64,000 nucleotides of DNA from Nocardia terpenica (GTDB lineage: Bacteria; Actinomycetota; Actinomycetes; Mycobacteriales; Mycobacteriaceae). Made by a program: the position numbers and the translations under genes. Location of the stretch: the NCBI RefSeq assembly GCF_013186535.1, contig NZ_JABMCZ010000001.1, positions 2,294,001 to 2,358,000 on the forward strand. Direction: 5' to 3'. Of the stretch, positions 8,420 through 16,107 are shown piece after piece; position 1 is the stretch's first letter, and every line of letters starts with the position of its first letter. The notes beneath the pieces were generated by a model. The model ran no database searches and was not told where the DNA came from. It saw nothing but the letters and a program-made list of their open reading frames with translations.

Positions 8420-9265
8420 GTGGTGGGTACCCGGGTGACGATCGTGCACGCCTGCCAGCGAGACGGAGAGGGCGGCAGCCCGACCGCGGTGATCGAGGAG
8501 ACCGCGCCGCTGATCGACGCGGAGCGCCAGGCGATTCCGGCCGCGGTGGGTACCTCGCACGCCGTGTTCATTCGGCCCGACCGCGACCGGTCCGTGTCGC
8601 TGCGCTTCTTCACCGCCACCGGCGAATTGCCCGCCTGCGGGCACGGGACGGTCGCCGCGCTGGCCCTGCTGGCCGAACGCGCCGGGGCGGCGGAGTACGA
8701 GACCGTGCTGCGGGCGGGCGGGCGCACCTTCCCCGGCCGCGCCGTCGCCGACGGCAATCGCCTTACGGCACTGTTCGATCCGGGTCCCGTGGAACTGAGC
8801 ACGCCCACCGACATCGAGCCCGTGCTGGCCGCCGTGGGCATCGACCGCGCGTCCGGGTGCCGCATCGCCTCGGTGGGACGGCCGCGACTGCTGGTGCGGG
8901 TTCCCGATCGCGCGGTCCTGGCCGGTCTGGCGCCGGACACCGGGCGCCTGCGCGATGCCTGCGACCGGCTGGGGTTGCTGGGCTGCTACGTCTACAGCGC
9001 ACCGGCCTCGGCCGGGCGTGCCGCGGCACGCATGTTCGCACCCTCGATCGGCGTTCCCGAGGACATCGCCAACGTCAACAGCACCGCCTGCCTGGCCGCG
9101 CATCTGAGCGAAAACGGTATCGCCACAGTGGAAGTCGATATGGGCGACGCGCTCGGCCATCGCTCCACCATCGTGGCGAGCGCCCGTCCAGGCCCGGCGA
9201 TCGAAGTCGGCGGCGCCGCAGCGGTTGTCGCACAGCCGATCTCGGTGGGTCAGTCCGTCGCGTAG
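8420..9265 (+). CDS. PhzF-family isomerase-like protein
   Basis: About 281 residues. The N-terminal half has FFTATGELPACGHGTVAAL, matching the PhzF active-site segment with its catalytic Glu and the CGH signature. The pseudosymmetric second half has GVPEDIANVNSTACLAAHL where typical PhzF proteins have EDPxTGSA, so the second-domain motif is altered. The family includes trans-2,3-dihydro-3-hydroxyanthranilate isomerase and many enzymes of unknown substrate. The start is one of two consecutive GTGs (8420 or 8423). It follows iclR closely, suggesting co-transcription. No other phenazine genes are near, so a phenazine role is unlikely. Confidence 0.78.
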   Translation: MVGTRVTIVHACQRDGEGGSPTAVIEETAPLIDAERQAIPAAVGTSHAVFIRPDRDRSVSLRFFTATGELPACGHGTVAALALLAERAGAAEYETVLRAGGRTFPGRAVADGNRLTALFDPGPVELSTPTDIEPVLAAVGIDRASGCRIASVGRPRLLVRVPDRAVLAGLAPDTGRLRDACDRLGLLGCYVYSAPASAGRAAARMFAPSIGVPEDIANVNSTACLAAHLSENGIATVEVDMGDALGHRSTIVASARPGPAIEVGGAAAVVAQPISVGQSVA

Positions 9266-9318
9266 AGCCTGAGCACGGCGTCGACCACGGATCGCACACG
9301 GCTCACGCGATCCCGGCA

Positions 9319-9347
9319 TTGACAGGTAATTAGCTAATTCCCATAAT
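9319..9347 (+). promoter_or_regulatory. Promoter with palindromic operator in the -35/-10 spacer
   Basis: TTGACA (9319-9324) and CATAAT (9342-9347) are separated by exactly 17 bases. The perfect 12-bp palindrome AATTAGCTAATT (9328-9339) lies within that spacer. The regulator's GTG start at 9354 follows at once. Binding there would block RNA polymerase, the expected autoregulatory geometry for an ArsR-type repressor. Confidence 0.8.
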
Positions 9348-9353
9348 GATCGG

Positions 9354-9656
9354 GTGCTCGAAGTAGATCTGGTCAAGGCGTTGGCCAGCGACAAGCGGCT
9401 GCTGATCCTGGAGTGGTTGCGCGATCCCGAGCGGCATTTTCGGCCGCAGCGGGACGGGGATCTGGTTCGCGACGGGGTGTGCTCGCTGTTTCTGGCCGAG
9501 AAGCTGGGCGTGAGTCAGCCGACCTGTGGTGCGCACCTGAAGATCCTCGCCCAGGCGGGACTGGTCGAGGGTACGAAGATCAAGCAGTGGGTGTTCTACC
9601 GGCGCAACGAATCTCGGATTGCGCAGGCGAAGGAGTTGTTGAGCGGTGAGTGGTGA
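9354..9656 (+). CDS. ArsR-family winged-helix repressor
   Basis: A 100-residue single-domain winged HTH: VKALASDKRLLILEWL, a SLFLAEKLGVSQPTCGAHLK recognition helix, and GLVEGTKIKQWVFYRRN forming the wing. No cluster of Cys residues typical of metal-sensing ArsR proteins is seen (only one in VCSLF and one in PTCGAH), so a non-metal ligand or redox signal is plausible. It is first in an apparent three-gene operon, overlapping the next start (9646). The promoter palindrome just upstream is the likely binding site. Confidence 0.85.
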   Translation: MLEVDLVKALASDKRLLILEWLRDPERHFRPQRDGDLVRDGVCSLFLAEKLGVSQPTCGAHLKILAQAGLVEGTKIKQWVFYRRNESRIAQAKELLSGEW

Positions 9657-10164
9657 CAATACCGATCGGTACCGGCGGTTGATCGCGGATCTCGATGCCG
9701 CACAGGCGCGTTACCGCCTCATCGACCACCCCCCGGAGGGGCGCACCGACCTGGTCAGCGCGCTGCGCGGGCACGATGTGGCGCACGCGGCCAAGTGCCT
9801 GATCGTGATGGTCAAGATCGGCAAGAAGCAGACCCGGTACGTCCTGGCCGTGGTGCCGGGCCATGCCCGGGTGGATTTGCAGGCGATCAAGTCCGTGCTG
9901 GGTGGCAGCTATGTCGGCGTCGCAGGGAAGGACAAGGCCGAAGAGTTGGCGGGCAGCGTCAGCGGCACCGTCCTGCCGTTCACCTATCACCCGCAGCTGG
10001 AACTCATCGCGGACCCGACGCTGGTGGAGGCGCCGGAACTGTATTTCAACGCCGCCCGCCTGGACCGCTCCATCGCCTTGGCCGCCGACGACTACACGCG
10101 CATAGCGGTTCCCCGGCTCGAGTCCATCGCCCTCGCCGACGTCCTGCCAGGGGGGCAAGCATGA
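9646..10164 (+). CDS. YbaK/EbsC-type aminoacyl-tRNA deacylase-like protein
   Basis: 172 residues with the YbaK/ProX fold: HDVAHAAKCLIVMVKIGKKQTRYVLAVVPG and VSGTVLPFTYHPQLELIADP are characteristic, including the lysine in the AAKCL segment. Relatives hydrolyse mischarged aminoacyl-tRNAs (for example Cys- or Ala-tRNAPro). Here the position between an ArsR repressor and a FlK-like thioesterase suggests quality control against a misincorporated or toxic analogue, which is inference. The start overlaps the upstream gene by 11 bp and the stop overlaps the next start (ATGA). Confidence 0.82.
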   Translation: MSGDNTDRYRRLIADLDAAQARYRLIDHPPEGRTDLVSALRGHDVAHAAKCLIVMVKIGKKQTRYVLAVVPGHARVDLQAIKSVLGGSYVGVAGKDKAEELAGSVSGTVLPFTYHPQLELIADPTLVEAPELYFNAARLDRSIALAADDYTRIAVPRLESIALADVLPGGQA

Positions 10165-10595
10165 TCGAGGTCGGTGCGCGCTCGCAGTTGAGTTACCGGA
10201 TACCGGCGGGCCGGACCGTGCCCGACCTCTACCCGGACTCGCCCGAATTCCAGCAGATCCCAGCGGTTTTCGCCACCGGCTACCTGGTGGGACTGATGGA
10301 ATGGGCCTGCGCGCGCCACCTCGTTCCGCACCTGCCCCGCGGCCGGACGAGCGTGGGCACCCACATCGATATCACCCATGTCTCACCCTCCCTGCCCGAG
10401 ATGACGGTCACCGTCGAGGTCGAGGTGACGGCCGTGCTCGACCGGACCATCCGGTGGTCGGTACTCGCCCGCGACGATCGCGACACCATCGGCGAGGGCA
10501 CCCACCGCCGGGCCGTCATCGACACCGACCGATTCATCGCCCGGGTCAACGACAAGGCGGCCGCGGCCTCGGTGACGCCACTGCTGCGCCGGTAA
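10161..10595 (+). CDS. FlK-like hotdog thioesterase (fluoroacetyl-CoA thioesterase family)
   Basis: 144 residues with a hotdog fold. The FlK catalytic triad can be placed by hand: Thr39 (VFATGYLVGLMEW), Glu47 and His73 (GTHIDITHVSP). The 8- and 26-residue spacings are the same as Thr42/Glu50/His76 of Streptomyces cattleya FlK, and Gly66 and Arg117 match Gly69 and Arg120. Expected reaction: hydrolysis of a small acyl-CoA, possibly fluoroacetyl-CoA-like. Many FlK-fold homologues act on other acyl-CoAs, so substrate is uncertain. It is translationally coupled (ATGA) to the YbaK-like gene and shares the ArsR promoter. Confidence 0.82.
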   Translation: MIEVGARSQLSYRIPAGRTVPDLYPDSPEFQQIPAVFATGYLVGLMEWACARHLVPHLPRGRTSVGTHIDITHVSPSLPEMTVTVEVEVTAVLDRTIRWSVLARDDRDTIGEGTHRRAVIDTDRFIARVNDKAAAASVTPLLRR

Positions 10596-10737
10596 TCGCC
10601 TACCGCGGCGGCCGAGCGGGTAACGTCTGCACCAGCCGAATACGATCCACGGCCGCCGCGCAGGGTGGTTGTGGTCGGGATCGGCCCTCGATCGCAGGCG
10701 TCAGGCATCCGATCGGGGCTACAGGCAAGGAGCCTTC

Positions 10738-10929
10738 ATGACCTCGGCCCGAAGCAGCCGTTTCGTCGATCCGGTCGTCGCGTTCGCGGACATCCGCGCC
10801 GCCGAGAAGACGGCACACCTCGAGCGGAACGCGCTGGCCGCGAAGACGGTCGCCGTCTACGCGCAGGACGCCGCCGAGTGCATGGAACTGCTGGCCATGC
10901 TCGGGCTCGATCTGTCCGAATTGAAGTAG
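10738..10929 (+). CDS. Small conserved-looking hypothetical protein (63 aa)
   Basis: The ATG at 10738 is preceded by AAGGAG at an ideal distance, which decides against longer starts upstream. The product is a short, mostly helical soluble protein (FADIRAAEKTAHLERNALAA; AECMELLAMLGLDLSELK). No motif recognised. It stands alone between the FlK-like gene and the cold-shock gene. Confidence 0.6.
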   Translation: MTSARSSRFVDPVVAFADIRAAEKTAHLERNALAAKTVAVYAQDAAECMELLAMLGLDLSELK

Positions 10930-11058
10930 GCGCGGGAGCGAAATAGGCGCGGTCGACGGGGCCGCCGCAGGCCGTCGCACACGGGTGTGGCATGCTGTGT
11001 GGCGAGCACGGGTTGTTGATGTGATCGCTCGGCTCACAACAGGAAGTAAATACAAAGT

Positions 11059-11262
11059 ATGTCGCAAGGCAGTGTGAAGTGGTTTAACGGCGAAAAGGGC
11101 TTCGGGTTCATCGCGCAAGACGGTGGCGGTCCCGACGTTTTCGTCCATTACTCCGAGATTTCCGGCTCCGGCTTCAAGTCCCTCGAGGAGGGGCAGCGCG
11201 TCGAGTTCGAGATCGGCCAGGGTCAGAAGGGCCCGCAGGCCCAGAGCGTCCGCGCCATCTAG
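11059..11262 (+). CDS. Cold-shock protein, CspA family
   Basis: 67 residues, the usual length. Both nucleic-acid-binding motifs are present: RNP1 in GEKGFGFIAQD and RNP2 in DVFVHYSEI. It begins MSQGSVKWFNGEKG as actinobacterial CspA proteins do. Role: single-stranded RNA/DNA chaperone in the cytoplasm. A strong factor-independent terminator follows 17 bp after the stop, so it is monocistronic. The 5' leader contains an AGGAAG too far upstream to be an ordinary ribosome site. Confidence 0.93.
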   Translation: MSQGSVKWFNGEKGFGFIAQDGGGPDVFVHYSEISGSGFKSLEEGQRVEFEIGQGQKGPQAQSVRAI

Positions 11263-11278
11263 GAGCCGACAGCCAGAG

Positions 11279-11310
11279 ACCCGCGCCGGTGGCGCGGGTT
11301 TCGTGCTTTT
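11279..11310 (+). terminator. Intrinsic terminator after the cold-shock gene
   Basis: ACCCGCGCC and GGCGCGGGT form a 9-bp GC-rich stem with a 3-base loop, followed by TTCGTGCTTTT. Confidence 0.8.
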
Positions 11311-11336
11311 CCAGGGTTGTCGGTACTGTTGGTCCG

Positions 11337-11630
11337 GTGGGAACGGAACTCGGCAATCAGGTGCTGGTGCTGAAGTTCCTCGCCGCCTCGATTCTGCTGA
11401 TCATGCTCCCTGTCGCCGTCGGCGGCACCGCACAGGCGTTGGCGGCATTGGCCATTGCGCTGCTCGCGGTGACGATGGTCGCGGTGATCGGGGCATCGAC
11501 GCAGACCGCGGGCAGGTCGCCCGCCAGTTGGCGCGATCGCACCACCGTCGGGAAACCGTGCGGGCACACTGCGCCCGATGCCGCCGGTCACGTGCAGGCG
11601 CGAGCCCCAGGACGGGGCACCGGCTCGTAG
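11337..11630 (+). CDS. Small membrane protein (DUF6412-like)
   Basis: 97 residues from the GTG at 11337. Two closely spaced hydrophobic helices (about 8-30 and 34-52; LVLKFLAASILLIMLPVAVG and ALAALAIALLAVTMVAVIG) precede a cytoplasmic-type tail ending HTAPDAAGHVQARAPG, which resembles the PDAAGRPRPRAPG tails of the actinobacterial DUF6412 proteins. Function unknown. Family assignment is from memory of the tail motif only. Confidence 0.6.
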   Translation: MGTELGNQVLVLKFLAASILLIMLPVAVGGTAQALAALAIALLAVTMVAVIGASTQTAGRSPASWRDRTTVGKPCGHTAPDAAGHVQARAPGRGTGS

Positions 11631-11745
11631 ATCTCTCCGGGAACAGATCCCGGAGGGCTTGCGGCCGGACTCATTTCGTCCCGTCCCGTTACGCACCCGC
11701 GGTCGTCGTCTCTGCCGCGGTGCAAGTCGACCCCTGGGGTATCCG

Positions 11746-12030
11746 ATGGCTCTTCCCACCAACTCTTCCCGCACGCGATCGGCACAGCTACGAGCACTGA
11801 TTTCCCGTGTCAGTGGCTACGTGTCCGTCGCGTATTACACGGCACAGCAAGCGATGTCGGTCGCCACGCTGCGGATCGGCGCGCTGCTGCTGATAGCCGT
11901 CCCGATCGCCGAACTCGCCGTCGGCGTGGACCTGATCACCACCCTCGGCCTCATCGCACCCGAACTGGCCGTGGTGGTCGCGATCGCGCTGATCGGCTTT
12001 TTCGCCTACCGGCGAGCGTCCCGCAAATAA
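11746..12030 (+). CDS. Small membrane protein of unknown function
   Basis: 94 residues: a basic N-terminal third, then two hydrophobic helices (MSVATLRIGALLLIAVPIAE and APELAVVVAIALIGFFAYRR) and a basic end. The region from 11635 to 11655 upstream holds an 8-bp hairpin (CTCCGGGA/TCCCGGAG) without a T-run. No family recognised. Confidence 0.5.
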   Translation: MALPTNSSRTRSAQLRALISRVSGYVSVAYYTAQQAMSVATLRIGALLLIAVPIAELAVGVDLITTLGLIAPELAVVVAIALIGFFAYRRASRK

Positions 12031-12061
12031 CCCGGCGACAATCGGTGATCATCCCGCGATA

Positions 12062-12799
12062 ATGGCCGACGTGGAGGAGGTCGAGGTCGTTGTCGCCCAC
12101 AGCGAGCGCGCGACCCTCCGCGTCGGCGACGTGTTCCTGAAGATCGACGCCGACCAAACGCGCCTCGACGTCGAGGTCGAGGCGATGGCGATGGCGTCGA
12201 TCCCGACTCCGAAGATCCTGTGGCGCAAGCCATCTGTGCTCGCACTCGCCGCCGTCCCGGGCACGGCACTCGGCCGCCTCGGCGAGCCGTCGACCGCATC
12301 GCCAGCGGCATGGGCCGCGGCCGGTGCCGCCGTGCGGATGCTGCACGACCTCCCGCTGCCGCCCTGGCCCGGCCGCAGCCGCGACGAACTCGCCTCGCAA
12401 CTCGACAGCGAATGCGAGTGGCTGCTCACCAACGACGTCCTTCCCGCCGACCTGGTCACACGCAACCGCCTGCTCGCCGAAACCGCACTCCGCCCGTGGA
12501 CACCATCGTTCACACACGGCGACCTACAGGTCACCCACGTATTCACCGACGGCGACAAGGTCACGGGCGTCATCGACTGGTCCGAAACAAGCCAGGGCGA
12601 CGCCCTGTTCGACCTCGCCACCTTGACACTCGGACACCAGGAGCACCTCGCCGACGTCGTCACCGGCTACGGCACCCCCGTCGACCTCGACGTAATCCGC
12701 GCATGGTGGTCATATCGAAGCCTGAAGGTAATCCGCTGGCTCATCGAGCACGGCTTCGACCCACAGCCGGAAATCTCCGTACTCAGATCCCAGCAGTGA
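12062..12799 (+). CDS. APH-fold phosphotransferase
   Basis: 245 residues, shorter than many members. The N-terminal nucleotide-binding lobe has VFLKIDAD (ATP-binding Lys). The catalytic loop reads FTHGDLQVTHVF, with H-G-D conserved but Gln and Thr replacing the usual His/Asn around the metal-binding Asn (normally HGDxxxxN). The metal-binding Asp is in VIDWSETSQGDALFDLA. The missing canonical Asn (a His follows instead) makes activity uncertain. It likely phosphorylates a small molecule if active. Its 3' end overlaps the convergent membrane-protein gene by 17 bp. Confidence 0.75.
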   Translation: MADVEEVEVVVAHSERATLRVGDVFLKIDADQTRLDVEVEAMAMASIPTPKILWRKPSVLALAAVPGTALGRLGEPSTASPAAWAAAGAAVRMLHDLPLPPWPGRSRDELASQLDSECEWLLTNDVLPADLVTRNRLLAETALRPWTPSFTHGDLQVTHVFTDGDKVTGVIDWSETSQGDALFDLATLTLGHQEHLADVVTGYGTPVDLDVIRAWWSYRSLKVIRWLIEHGFDPQPEISVLRSQQ

Positions 12800-13340
12800 G
12801 TTGTTCGGGCTGGAGGTGGGCGAGGAGCAGTTTGATCAGCAGTACCGGGACGAACCAGGCTGCCGCCGCGGGGATATGGGCGATGGCGAGGATTATCGAT
12901 AGCGACAGCGCGGTCAGGGCGAAGCCCATCGGGCGACGCAGTGGTCGCGGCGTGGCCAGCACGACGGCCGCGGCGGCGAGGGTCGTGAGGTAGACGGCGA
13001 GCGCGGTCCACCAGCCGAAGGCCGGTGTGGCCCAGGCGATCAGGAATGGGTGCACGTGGACGGCGACGAAGGCGAGGTGGTGGCGTGGCGTCTGCCCGGG
13101 GCGGTGCCACCAGCGTTTGGCCGAATCCATGGCGTTGACGGTCGCTCCGCCGAAAATGTCGAAGGCGACCAGGCCGAGCACGACCAGGGTGAGTGGCTGC
13201 CACCCCGCGACTGCCCCGGCGACGACGGCGAAGGCCGCGCCGCTCGCCGCCGCGCCGTAGCCGAGCAGTCGTTCGGCGGGTGTCGCATCGGGGGCGATGA
13301 GGTTGGCGTCGAGCCGCCGCAGCGCCGGAGTCGCCATCAT
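12783..13340 (-). CDS. Multi-pass membrane protein of unknown function
   Basis: About 185 residues with five or six hydrophobic segments (for example AASGAAFAVVAGAVAGW, TLVVLGLVAFDIFGGA, LAVYLTTLAAAAVVLAT, WFVPVLLIKLLLAHL) and a charged loop carrying H-P-G-Q-T-P-R-H-H. I do not recognise a transporter signature. It overlaps the TetR gene upstream by 4 bp (ATGA), so it is the translationally coupled partner and presumably the regulated product. Confidence 0.7.
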   Translation of the reverse strand: MMATPALRRLDANLIAPDATPAERLLGYGAAASGAAFAVVAGAVAGWQPLTLVVLGLVAFDIFGGATVNAMDSAKRWWHRPGQTPRHHLAFVAVHVHPFLIAWATPAFGWWTALAVYLTTLAAAAVVLATPRPLRRPMGFALTALSLSIILAIAHIPAAAAWFVPVLLIKLLLAHLQPEQLTAGI

Positions 13341-13945
13341 GAGTTCTTCTCCGCTCCAATGCCGTTCACACAGACATCGACGATCGTGTCGGCCAGCGTG
13401 GCGACCGGCAGGGCAGGATCGATCAACCACTGCAAAAGGCAGCCCTCGATGGCGCCGACGACGACGGCCGCGTGACCGATTCCGACGCCGGGACGCACAG
13501 CACCGTCCGCCTCCGCCGCTCGGAGCAGATCGGCGATGGCCGTCCGATACCCGTCGTAGACCGTCGCCATGTCCAATGGCAGGTCGGCGTCGACCCCGCG
13601 GCCGATCGACCACAGGTCCAACAACATTCGGGACAGTTCGGGCGCACCGGTCAGCAGCGCGAACGTCGATCGAATCAACCCGGTCAGCCGATCGATCGCA
13701 GGCCCGCCCCCCGTGGTCGCCCGCCGCAGCTGCGCCGCGGATTCCGCAGCGAACTCGTCGAACGCCGCGCGCAACAGCGCCTCCCGGCTCTCGAAAGCCA
13801 AATACACACTGCCCTTGGCAATCCCAGCCTCGGCAGCAACATCCTCGATACGACTCGCCGCAAACCCTTTACGCGCAAACACCCGAACAGCAGCGCCAAG
13901 AACCTCGGCCCGCCGCGCCTCAGGATCCACCTTCCGAGGTGCCAT
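13337..13945 (-). CDS. TetR family transcriptional regulator
   Basis: About 202 residues from the ATG at 13945. The N-terminal HTH is clear (VRVFARKGFAASRIEDVAAE, AGIAKGSVYLAFESREAL). The C-terminal domain is helical, with LLTGAPELSRMLLDLWS typical of the family. A longer frame starting at 14002 would read through the operator and is rejected. An 8-bp-arm palindrome lies 10 bases upstream of this start. It is coupled by ATGA to a membrane protein gene, forming a two-gene autoregulated operon (inference). Confidence 0.85.
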   Translation of the reverse strand: MAPRKVDPEARRAEVLGAAVRVFARKGFAASRIEDVAAEAGIAKGSVYLAFESREALLRAAFDEFAAESAAQLRRATTGGGPAIDRLTGLIRSTFALLTGAPELSRMLLDLWSIGRGVDADLPLDMATVYDGYRTAIADLLRAAEADGAVRPGVGIGHAAVVVGAIEGCLLQWLIDPALPVATLADTIVDVCVNGIGAEKNS

Positions 13946-13955
13946 ACCTACCCCT

Positions 13956-13975
13956 ATGACTGACTGTTCAGTCAT
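13956..13975. promoter_or_regulatory. TetR-type operator palindrome
   Basis: ATGACTGA and TCAGTCAT are separated by 4 bases (CTGT), a perfect inverted repeat of the common TGACTGA-N4-TCAGTCA type, directly upstream of the TetR gene. Confidence 0.8.
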
Positions 13976-14032
13976 TATCGGCGACATCCGGTCGCCCGTC
14001 AACCGAACGAGTCGCGTTGTGGGGGAGGGGGT

Positions 14033-14911
14033 TCAGAGGAATTGCCCGGTGGCCAGGTAGGGGGACGGAGGGGGCATGCCGCGGACGGCGAGGTAGCCGT
14101 GTTGGCCGATATCGAGGCCCGCTGCCAGTCCGACGTCTACCGCCCATTCGTTGGTGGTGGTGATGCGGTTGACGAGGGTGTCTGCCTGTGCGCTGGCGAG
14201 TGCTTCCCAGAGCAGGTTTTCCGCGGTTCGCGGGTCGGCGGCGGCCAGGAGGTTCGGGCGTCCTTGATTGTCGATGTAGACGTATCCGGGCTTGTCGTTG
14301 GCGCGGGAGACGACCAAGCGGTAATTGTTCAGCAGGAGTTGATGATCGGGGCCGTGACCTGCTCCGCGAAGCCGCTGGTCCAGGCGGTCCATCCAGTCGA
14401 AGTCGGCGGCCGAGCCGTCGGCCAGGCCGGTCACCGGCGGGAGGGTGGAGCGGTCTACGGTGCCGGTCATTCGCATCAGGGGGTGCAGGGAGAAACCGGC
14501 CAATCGGTAGCGGCGCGTGGCCGCGGGATGCACGGTGGAGGCGAACATGCCCTGGCGACCGTCGGCGTGGGTCAGGACGGCGTCGAGCAATCGTTTCCCT
14601 ATGCCCTGCCCCTGCCGGTCGGACAGGACGCCGTAGGTGGCCAAGTACCACAGCCGATCTCGATTCTGGGAGATGGCGAGTCCGACGATCTGCTCGCCCT
14701 CGGCCGCGACCCAGCAGCCGTGCGGGTCGACCTCGAGAAAGTGGCGCACGCGGTCGATCCACCGCTCGGCGACCTGGGCCGATCGAGGTTCGGGCTCGGG
14801 ATCGCCGACTCGGCGAGTACGCCGATCGTATTCGAGAAATACTGCCGCAGAAGTGCGTTCAGCGGCGGGCACGTCGTCCGCGCGCATCGGTCTGACTTCT
14901 ACGCGATCCAT
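14033..14911 (-). CDS. GNAT family N-acetyltransferase
   Basis: 292 residues. The first half is a complete GNAT domain: VEVRPMRADDVPAAERTSA at the start, and LATYGVLSDRQGQGIGKRLLDAVL carrying the acetyl-CoA pyrophosphate-binding Q/RxxGxG/A motif (about 95-115). The second half is a degenerate GNAT-like or scavenging domain, as in two-domain members. It overlaps the end of the upstream membrane protein gene by about 50 bp. Substrate unknown. Confidence 0.8.
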   Translation of the reverse strand: MDRVEVRPMRADDVPAAERTSAAVFLEYDRRTRRVGDPEPEPRSAQVAERWIDRVRHFLEVDPHGCWVAAEGEQIVGLAISQNRDRLWYLATYGVLSDRQGQGIGKRLLDAVLTHADGRQGMFASTVHPAATRRYRLAGFSLHPLMRMTGTVDRSTLPPVTGLADGSAADFDWMDRLDQRLRGAGHGPDHQLLLNNYRLVVSRANDKPGYVYIDNQGRPNLLAAADPRTAENLLWEALASAQADTLVNRITTTNEWAVDVGLAAGLDIGQHGYLAVRGMPPPSPYLATGQFL

Positions 14912-16103
14912 TCGCCCACGGTACGAAGAACTCGGTAGGGAAAGGAACTGATTTTCCGCCGGTCGCGTACGATCGGCCGACCTGGACCAGCCAGGCGATG
15001 TCTTCGTCGAGGTCGTTGGTTTCCAGGCGTTCCAGGGTGCTGGGGCCGGAGTCTTCGTTGGGGGGCTCGTGGTTGCGGCGGGACGCGAGGGCCGTGCGTA
15101 GCGAGTTTGCCGCTGCCGCTGCGAGATCGGTGTCGTCGCCGATTCGGTCCGGCGGTGGGGGGAGATAGGGGCGCAGTGCGCGCCAGCAGTCGCGGATTTC
15201 GATTACTCGGCGGCGGAGTAGGTAGCCGAGTTCGTCGGTGTCGAGATAGCTGCGCCAGCCGATGGTTTCGTGGAACAGGCTGACCTCCGGGAAGGCTCGG
15301 TGCAGGTCGCGCCACAGGGGATACAGGGCGTGCAGCAAGCGGAGGTGCCGCCACCAGTGGGTGGCCTGGGTCCAGTGCGCGGCCGCGGACGGGAGCATCA
15401 GGCCGACGATGATGCCCGCGAGGCCGATCCGGGAGGCCGCGCCGTTGAATGCCTCCCATCGAGCGGGATGGTGGGTCACCAATTGCACCGGCACCGCGAC
15501 CAGCCGGTCGAGCGACAGGAACAGATAGCAGCCCGCGCCGACCGTGGCGGAGATCAGGCCGCGGCGCAGCCACCGGTCGGGACTGACCCGGGCCGACGAC
15601 AGGCTGAGGCGGATGAGCATCACCAGACCGGCATTGAAACTCACGAGGTAGAAGACCAGGTAGGCGATGACGGACGGCCGACTCATGTCCGCGACCGGAT
15701 CGGTTCCCTTGCCCGCGCCGACCGCCGCGACGGTCCACAGCCCGACCATGACCACCCCGACGACGAGCCCGTAGCCGATCGTCCACCAGATCTTGCGGGT
15801 GGCCGCGGCCGGTGGATTCGACCAGGTGGTCACCGCGATGAGCAACGCCGGGCTCAGCACCGCGGCGGCGAGCAGTTCCATGATCAACGTCGACACGTTG
15901 ACCAGCCCCGTCCATGCCTGCAAACGCCGACCGACCACGGGCGTGGTGACGATCCAGCTGACGACGCCCGACGCGGTCGCGACCAGCAGCGCGACCGCGG
16001 CCGGGTCGCGATACATCCTGGTCGTCCGCACGAGCTGGTACAGGAATGCCGCCGCGCACAGGGCGACGACCAGCGGCCGGGTGGCAGCGAGGAAGGCCGT
16101 CAC
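14859..16103 (-). CDS. MAB_1171c-family polytopic membrane protein
   Basis: 414 residues starting GTG. About seven or eight hydrophobic helices fill residues 1-260, followed by a ~150-residue cytoplasmic tail. The tail contains LHALYPLWRDLHRAFPEVSL and LGYLLRRRVIEIRDCWRALRPYL, the hallmark of the actinobacterial family named after MAB_1171c and called a putative transporter without biochemical proof. It is third in a minus-strand triad with an ImmA/IrrE-like metallopeptidase and an EspR-like regulator, an arrangement I recognise as recurrent in mycolic-acid actinobacteria. Possible role: membrane-linked signalling. Confidence 0.75.
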   Translation of the reverse strand: MTAFLAATRPLVVALCAAAFLYQLVRTTRMYRDPAAVALLVATASGVVSWIVTTPVVGRRLQAWTGLVNVSTLIMELLAAAVLSPALLIAVTTWSNPPAAATRKIWWTIGYGLVVGVVMVGLWTVAAVGAGKGTDPVADMSRPSVIAYLVFYLVSFNAGLVMLIRLSLSSARVSPDRWLRRGLISATVGAGCYLFLSLDRLVAVPVQLVTHHPARWEAFNGAASRIGLAGIIVGLMLPSAAAHWTQATHWWRHLRLLHALYPLWRDLHRAFPEVSLFHETIGWRSYLDTDELGYLLRRRVIEIRDCWRALRPYLPPPPDRIGDDTDLAAAAANSLRTALASRRNHEPPNEDSGPSTLERLETNDLDEDIAWLVQVGRSYATGGKSVPFPTEFFVPWANGSRRSQTDARGRRARR

Positions 16104-16107
16104 GAGA

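Noticed and set aside
8420..9265. Phenazine biosynthesis locus
   Set aside because: Only the PhzF-fold protein is present; PhzA/B, C, D, E and G are absent and the motif is altered.
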